Notes under the pieces: generated by a model
What the model saw: the letters and a program-made list of their open reading frames with translations, nothing else
Database searches by the model: none
What the model was told of the DNA's origin: nothing
Shown: positions 6,018 to 8,250 of the stretch, piece by piece
How positions within the stretch are numbered: position 1 is the stretch's first letter
How the letters are laid out: the number at the start of each line of letters is the position of its first letter
Program-made: the position numbers and the translations under genes
NCBI GenBank assembly: GCA_949286775.1
Contig: CASEDW010000251.1
Coordinates: forward strand, 1-8,250
Direction of reading: 5' to 3'
Source: an uncultured Eubacteriales bacterium
Lineage (GTDB): Bacteria > Bacillota > Clostridia > Lachnospirales > Lachnospiraceae
DNA: 8,250 nt

Positions 6018-6102
6018 AAAGTCCTCTTCATTTTGACATAAAGATATGTTAAACTTACCTAATGATATTGAGGTCTAAAGACCTTTTGAAATGGAGGTTA
6101 TC
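6018..6102. promoter_or_regulatory. Divergent control region between ispE and plsC
   Basis: This 85-bp gap must hold or follow the promoters of both divergent genes. On the plus strand TTGACA (6033-6038) is a perfect -35 hexamer, but the -10 is poor: TACCTA (6056-6061) at 17 bp, or CCTAAT (6058-6063) at 19 bp. On the minus strand a weak -10-like TATCTT (6046-6041) has no recognisable -35. A perfect 6-bp inverted repeat, AGGTCT-AA-AGACCT (6071-6084), lies between the plus-strand promoter candidate and the ribosome site and could be an operator or a small leader hairpin. Promoter assignments are tentative. Confidence 0.4.
6093..6097 (+). promoter_or_regulatory. Ribosome site that decides the plsC start
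   Basis: GGAGG lies 5 bp before the ATG at 6103. An in-frame ATG at 6091 overlaps this site and has no ribosome site of its own, so 6103 is preferred. The protein then begins MRSLLIVLF, directly before the membrane segment. Confidence 0.85.
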
Positions 6103-6822
6103 ATGCGGTCGCTATTAATCGTATTATTTATCATCATATTTCTGATCGTTACCCTGCCGGTAATTCTGATCCTGTCGCTCATACGGCGCAAAAACGAAAA
6201 GAAAGCCGAGCGCGCGGCTCATGCCTGCATCTGCTTCGCGTTTAAAGTGATAGGATTCCTTGCCGGAGTGAAATTAACTGTAAACGGTCTTGAAAACGTT
6301 CCCGACGATAAGCCCGTCCTATATATCGCCAACCACAGAAGCTTTTTCGATATCCTCGTAACTTATCCTCTCTGCAAACTGCCGACTTCATATGTCGCAA
6401 AAGACGAGGTAAAACATATTCCGTTTTTTGGAATCTGGGGAACTCTTATGCGCGTCCTGTTTTTTGACCGTCATAACGCAAAAGCTTCAGTTAAAATGAT
6501 ACTTGACGGAATCTCGCGCCTGAAGGACGACACATCTATTTTTATCTTTCCCGAAGGAACTCGCAATAAAAACAAGGAGCAGAAACCTGTTCTTGAATTC
6601 CACGACGGAAGTTTTAAGATGGCAGCCAAAAGCGGCGCTCCTGTCATCCCGGTAGCTATAAGCCATTCTGTTGACGTCTGGGAAGCTCACAGCCCCTGGG
6701 TTCACAGCGCGAAAGTCTCCGTCACATACGGAACGCCGATTTATATCAAAGATCTCGACCGGGACGCTCAGAAAAATATCGGCGCTTATATGAAAAATAT
6801 CATCGATGATATGCTGGACTAA
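6103..6822 (+). CDS. plsC: 1-acyl-sn-glycerol-3-phosphate acyltransferase (PlsC type)
   Basis: This enzyme acylates lysophosphatidate at the membrane to give phosphatidate, the precursor of phospholipids. The 239-residue protein has an N-terminal hydrophobic segment (3-27) followed by a basic RRKNEKK, which fits membrane anchoring with the catalytic part in the cytoplasm. The acyltransferase motifs are complete: NHRSFFD (77-83, the HX4D catalytic pair His78 and Asp83), FFDRHNAKAS (120-129, the motif II region), FPEGTRNK (149-156, glycerophosphate binding) and GAPVIPVAI (178-186). The length is typical. It stands alone, ending about 35 bp before a strong terminator. The exact acyl acceptor cannot be told from sequence, so another lysophospholipid is possible, but the PlsC family call is firm. 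Confidence 0.92.
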   Translation: MRSLLIVLFIIIFLIVTLPVILILSLIRRKNEKKAERAAHACICFAFKVIGFLAGVKLTVNGLENVPDDKPVLYIANHRSFFDILVTYPLCKLPTSYVAKDEVKHIPFFGIWGTLMRVLFFDRHNAKASVKMILDGISRLKDDTSIFIFPEGTRNKNKEQKPVLEFHDGSFKMAAKSGAPVIPVAISHSVDVWEAHSPWVHSAKVSVTYGTPIYIKDLDRDAQKNIGAYMKNIIDDMLD

Positions 6823-6856
6823 GCTAAATCATAAGCTGCCGGTCAATAGTACTTTT

Positions 6857-6890
6857 AAATCGGGCGGAATTACTCCTGCCCGATTTTTTT
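6857..6890. terminator. Intrinsic terminator shared by plsC and the DUF1934 gene
   Basis: The stem AAATCGGGC (6857-6865) pairs with GCCCGATTT (6878-6886), and the 12-nt loop can add GGA/TCC pairs. The right arm runs into a seven-T stretch (6884-6890), so it is a strong terminator for plsC. Read on the minus strand, the same stem starts just after the DUF1934 stop codon (6892) and is followed by TTT then AAAAGT, so it probably also works, more weakly, for the hisC-DUF1934 transcript. Confidence 0.92.
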
Positions 6891-6891
6891 A

Positions 6892-7341
6892 TTAATTCGT
6901 AAGACTAAAATCAGAAGTCTTTGCCTGTGCCTTTATATTTACTTCACAGTCCGCTAAAAACGTTCCGTTTATATCCATCGAATACTTTGCCTTAAGTCCT
7001 ATAGAGTTCTCCTCTTCGGATAACTCTATGGACGTAGTGGTAACGCCTATCATTATGATGCCGAAGGGCGTCTGGTACTGCGACAGCGTCTTTTTATCTT
7101 TTTCAAATACGAGTTTTGTCGAAATGCTCCCGTTTTTTATGACTTCAAGATGGTCGGGTTTAAATTTGATCGTATTTTTTGCGCCGCCCTCTCCGCCGTC
7201 GTCGGCGTCTTCATAGAGAAGATAATGAGAGCCGTTCTTAAAATAATACTGACCCGGCGCTATTACCTGAATGGGCTCCGTCCCGTCTTCAGTCTGCGCG
7301 AATTGAAGTCCTTTTAAATAAATAATTACATTTTTATCCAT
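6892..7341 (-). CDS. DUF1934 (YwiB-like) beta-barrel protein
   Basis: The 149-residue soluble protein has no signal peptide or membrane segment, so it should be cytoplasmic. The family pattern is visible: an N-terminal strand VIIYLKGLQFA, PGQYYFKNGSHYLLYED (29-45), TIKFKPDHLEVIKNGSIST, SQYQTPFGIIMIGVTTTSIEL and a final ANCEVNI-like strand (LADCEVNIKAQ). This matches YwiB/DUF1934, a small lipocalin-like barrel of unknown function common in Bacillota. The ribosome site is weak (AAAGAG, 6 bp before the ATG). It follows hisC by 21 bp on the same strand with no terminator between, so both are likely on one transcript that stops at the terminator just past its stop codon. Confidence 0.82.
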   Translation of the reverse strand: MDKNVIIYLKGLQFAQTEDGTEPIQVIAPGQYYFKNGSHYLLYEDADDGGEGGAKNTIKFKPDHLEVIKNGSISTKLVFEKDKKTLSQYQTPFGIIMIGVTTTSIELSEEENSIGLKAKYSMDINGTFLADCEVNIKAQAKTSDFSLTN

Positions 7342-7362
7342 ATATTACTCTTTCAAATAAAT

Positions 7363-8250
7363 TTATTTTGACAGTTCTTTTTCGAGAAACTCAAACAGTC
7401 TGTCCATTTCTTCATCTGTGCCTATAGTTATGCGCAGATAATTGTCTGTCCTCGCGCCGTTAAAATATCTCACAAAGATATTTTCTTCGCGGAGTCTTTC
7501 AAACAGCGTTTTTGCCGGCACTTCCGGATGAGTCACAAAAATAAAATTCGCTTTTGAGTCACCGAATTCAAACCCGAGTTTCTTAAATCTTTCTTTTGAT
7601 CTTTCCCTTGTGTCGATGATCTTATTGACGGTTTCTCTGAAATAATCCTCGTCTTCTAAAGACGCCGCTCCCACCGCAGTTGTGATCGGGTTGAGCGTAT
7701 AGGAATTAAATGAATTTCTCACCGCCCAGAGATAAGATATCATCTTCTTTGAGCCAATGGCAAAACCAATCCTTATGCCGGCCAGAGATCTCGATTTTGA
7801 AAATGTCTGAACCACAAGCAGATTGTCATATTTATCAAGAAGCGAAAGAGCGCTCTTAGTTCCAAAGTCGACATACGCTTCGTCGATTATAACGACGCTT
7901 GAAGGATTAGCTTTTAATATTTTCTCTATATCTCCTAAAGATAATGCAAGCCCTGTCGGCGCGTTTGGGTTCGGGAAAATTATTCCTCCGTTTTCACACA
8001 TATAATCGCCGGCATTTATCTTCATATCTTTATCAAGCGGTACTTTTTTGTACGGTATATTATAAAGATCCGCCCAGACATCATAAAAAGAATATGTGAC
8101 GTCCGGAAAAAGAACCTGTTTTTCCGAGCAGAAATATGTGAGAAACGCTGTCGCGAGAACATCGTCTGATCCTGTGCCGACAAAGACCTGCTCCTTTTCA
8201 ACATTAAAATGTGACGCTATAGCTTCTGTCAGTTCGGTACAATTTGGATC
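7363..8250 (-). CDS. hisC: Histidinol-phosphate aminotransferase, N-terminus outside the window
   Basis: HisC is a PLP enzyme that converts imidazole-acetol phosphate and glutamate to histidinol phosphate in histidine synthesis. The frame is open to the window edge at 8250, where it reads DPNCTELTEAIASHF, and the visible 295 residues lack about the first 50-65 of the usual 350-360. An internal ATG at 8025 is not the start, because conserved HisC sequence continues upstream (VFVGTGSDDVLATAF, the cofactor phosphate region). Other motifs are FPNPNAPTG (7977-7951), DEAYVDFG with the PLP-binding Asp (from 7884), and FSKSRSLAGIRIGFAIG with the Schiff-base Lys codon at 7797-7795. The C-terminus contains YLRITIGTDEEMDRLFEFLE, typical of HisC. 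No other his gene is visible, so a broader aromatic aminotransferase role is possible. Confidence 0.92.
   Translation of the reverse strand, partial: DPNCTELTEAIASHFNVEKEQVFVGTGSDDVLATAFLTYFCSEKQVLFPDVTYSFYDVWADLYNIPYKKVPLDKDMKINAGDYMCENGGIIFPNPNAPTGLALSLGDIEKILKANPSSVVIIDEAYVDFGTKSALSLLDKYDNLLVVQTFSKSRSLAGIRIGFAIGSKKMISYLWAVRNSFNSYTLNPITTAVGAASLEDEDYFRETVNKIIDTRERSKERFKKLGFEFGDSKANFIFVTHPEVPAKTLFERLREENIFVRYFNGARTDNYLRITIGTDEEMDRLFEFLEKELSK

Noticed and set aside
8022..8204. Separate small minus-strand gene upstream of the ATG at 8025
   Set aside because: The frame of the aminotransferase stays open to 8250 and encodes conserved HisC sequence, so this other-frame reading is a shadow, and the ATG at 8025 is an internal Met.

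Overview
The window reads as chromosomal DNA of a Gram-positive, low-to-medium GC Bacillota, most likely a Clostridia/Lachnospiraceae-type anaerobe. This is inferred from the strong AGGAGG ribosome sites, the short lipoproteins with classical lipoboxes, the MEP-pathway gene ispE, a YwiB/DUF1934 protein, and an RsgI-like plus PepSY lipoprotein next to a CotH kinase. The species cannot be named from sequence alone. There are no tRNA or rRNA genes, CRISPR arrays, insertion sequences or phage genes, and every stretch is accounted for by genes or gaps shorter than 120 bp.

Plus strand, 1-4578: the most interesting part is a surface-associated gene set. It opens with the 3' end of a gene for a Pro/Thr-rich protein with an Asp/Tyr/Gly tail (1-332). 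A 117-bp gap follows, then a tightly packed run of four genes. These are a lipoprotein with an RsgI-like domain, a PepSY domain and eight exact 15-residue repeats (450-1733), a VTC-type polyphosphate polymerase domain protein (1723-2421), a DUF4956 membrane protein (2443-3114), and a membrane-anchored CotH-family kinase (3118-4578). The genes overlap by 11 bp or are separated by 21 and 3 bp, so they look like one transcript. The truncated first gene carries one degenerate copy of the same 15-residue unit, so it is a paralogue of the lipoprotein. A plausible but untested reading is that the enzymes phosphorylate, or load with polyphosphate, the acidic repeat tails outside the membrane.

Minus strand, 6017-4582: ispE (isoprenoid precursor synthesis) is followed, with an ATGA stop/start overlap, by a small lipoprotein of unknown function. 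This pair meets the CotH gene tail to tail with only 3 bp between the stop codons.

Plus strand, 6103-6822: a PlsC-type 1-acylglycerol-3-phosphate acyltransferase (phospholipid synthesis) is transcribed divergently from ispE across an 85-bp gap. It ends at a clear intrinsic terminator. Minus strand, 8250-6892: a histidinol-phosphate aminotransferase gene (hisC, 5' end outside the window) is followed by a DUF1934 gene that ends at the other side of the same terminator. The right half is ordinary housekeeping; the left half carries the accessory interest.
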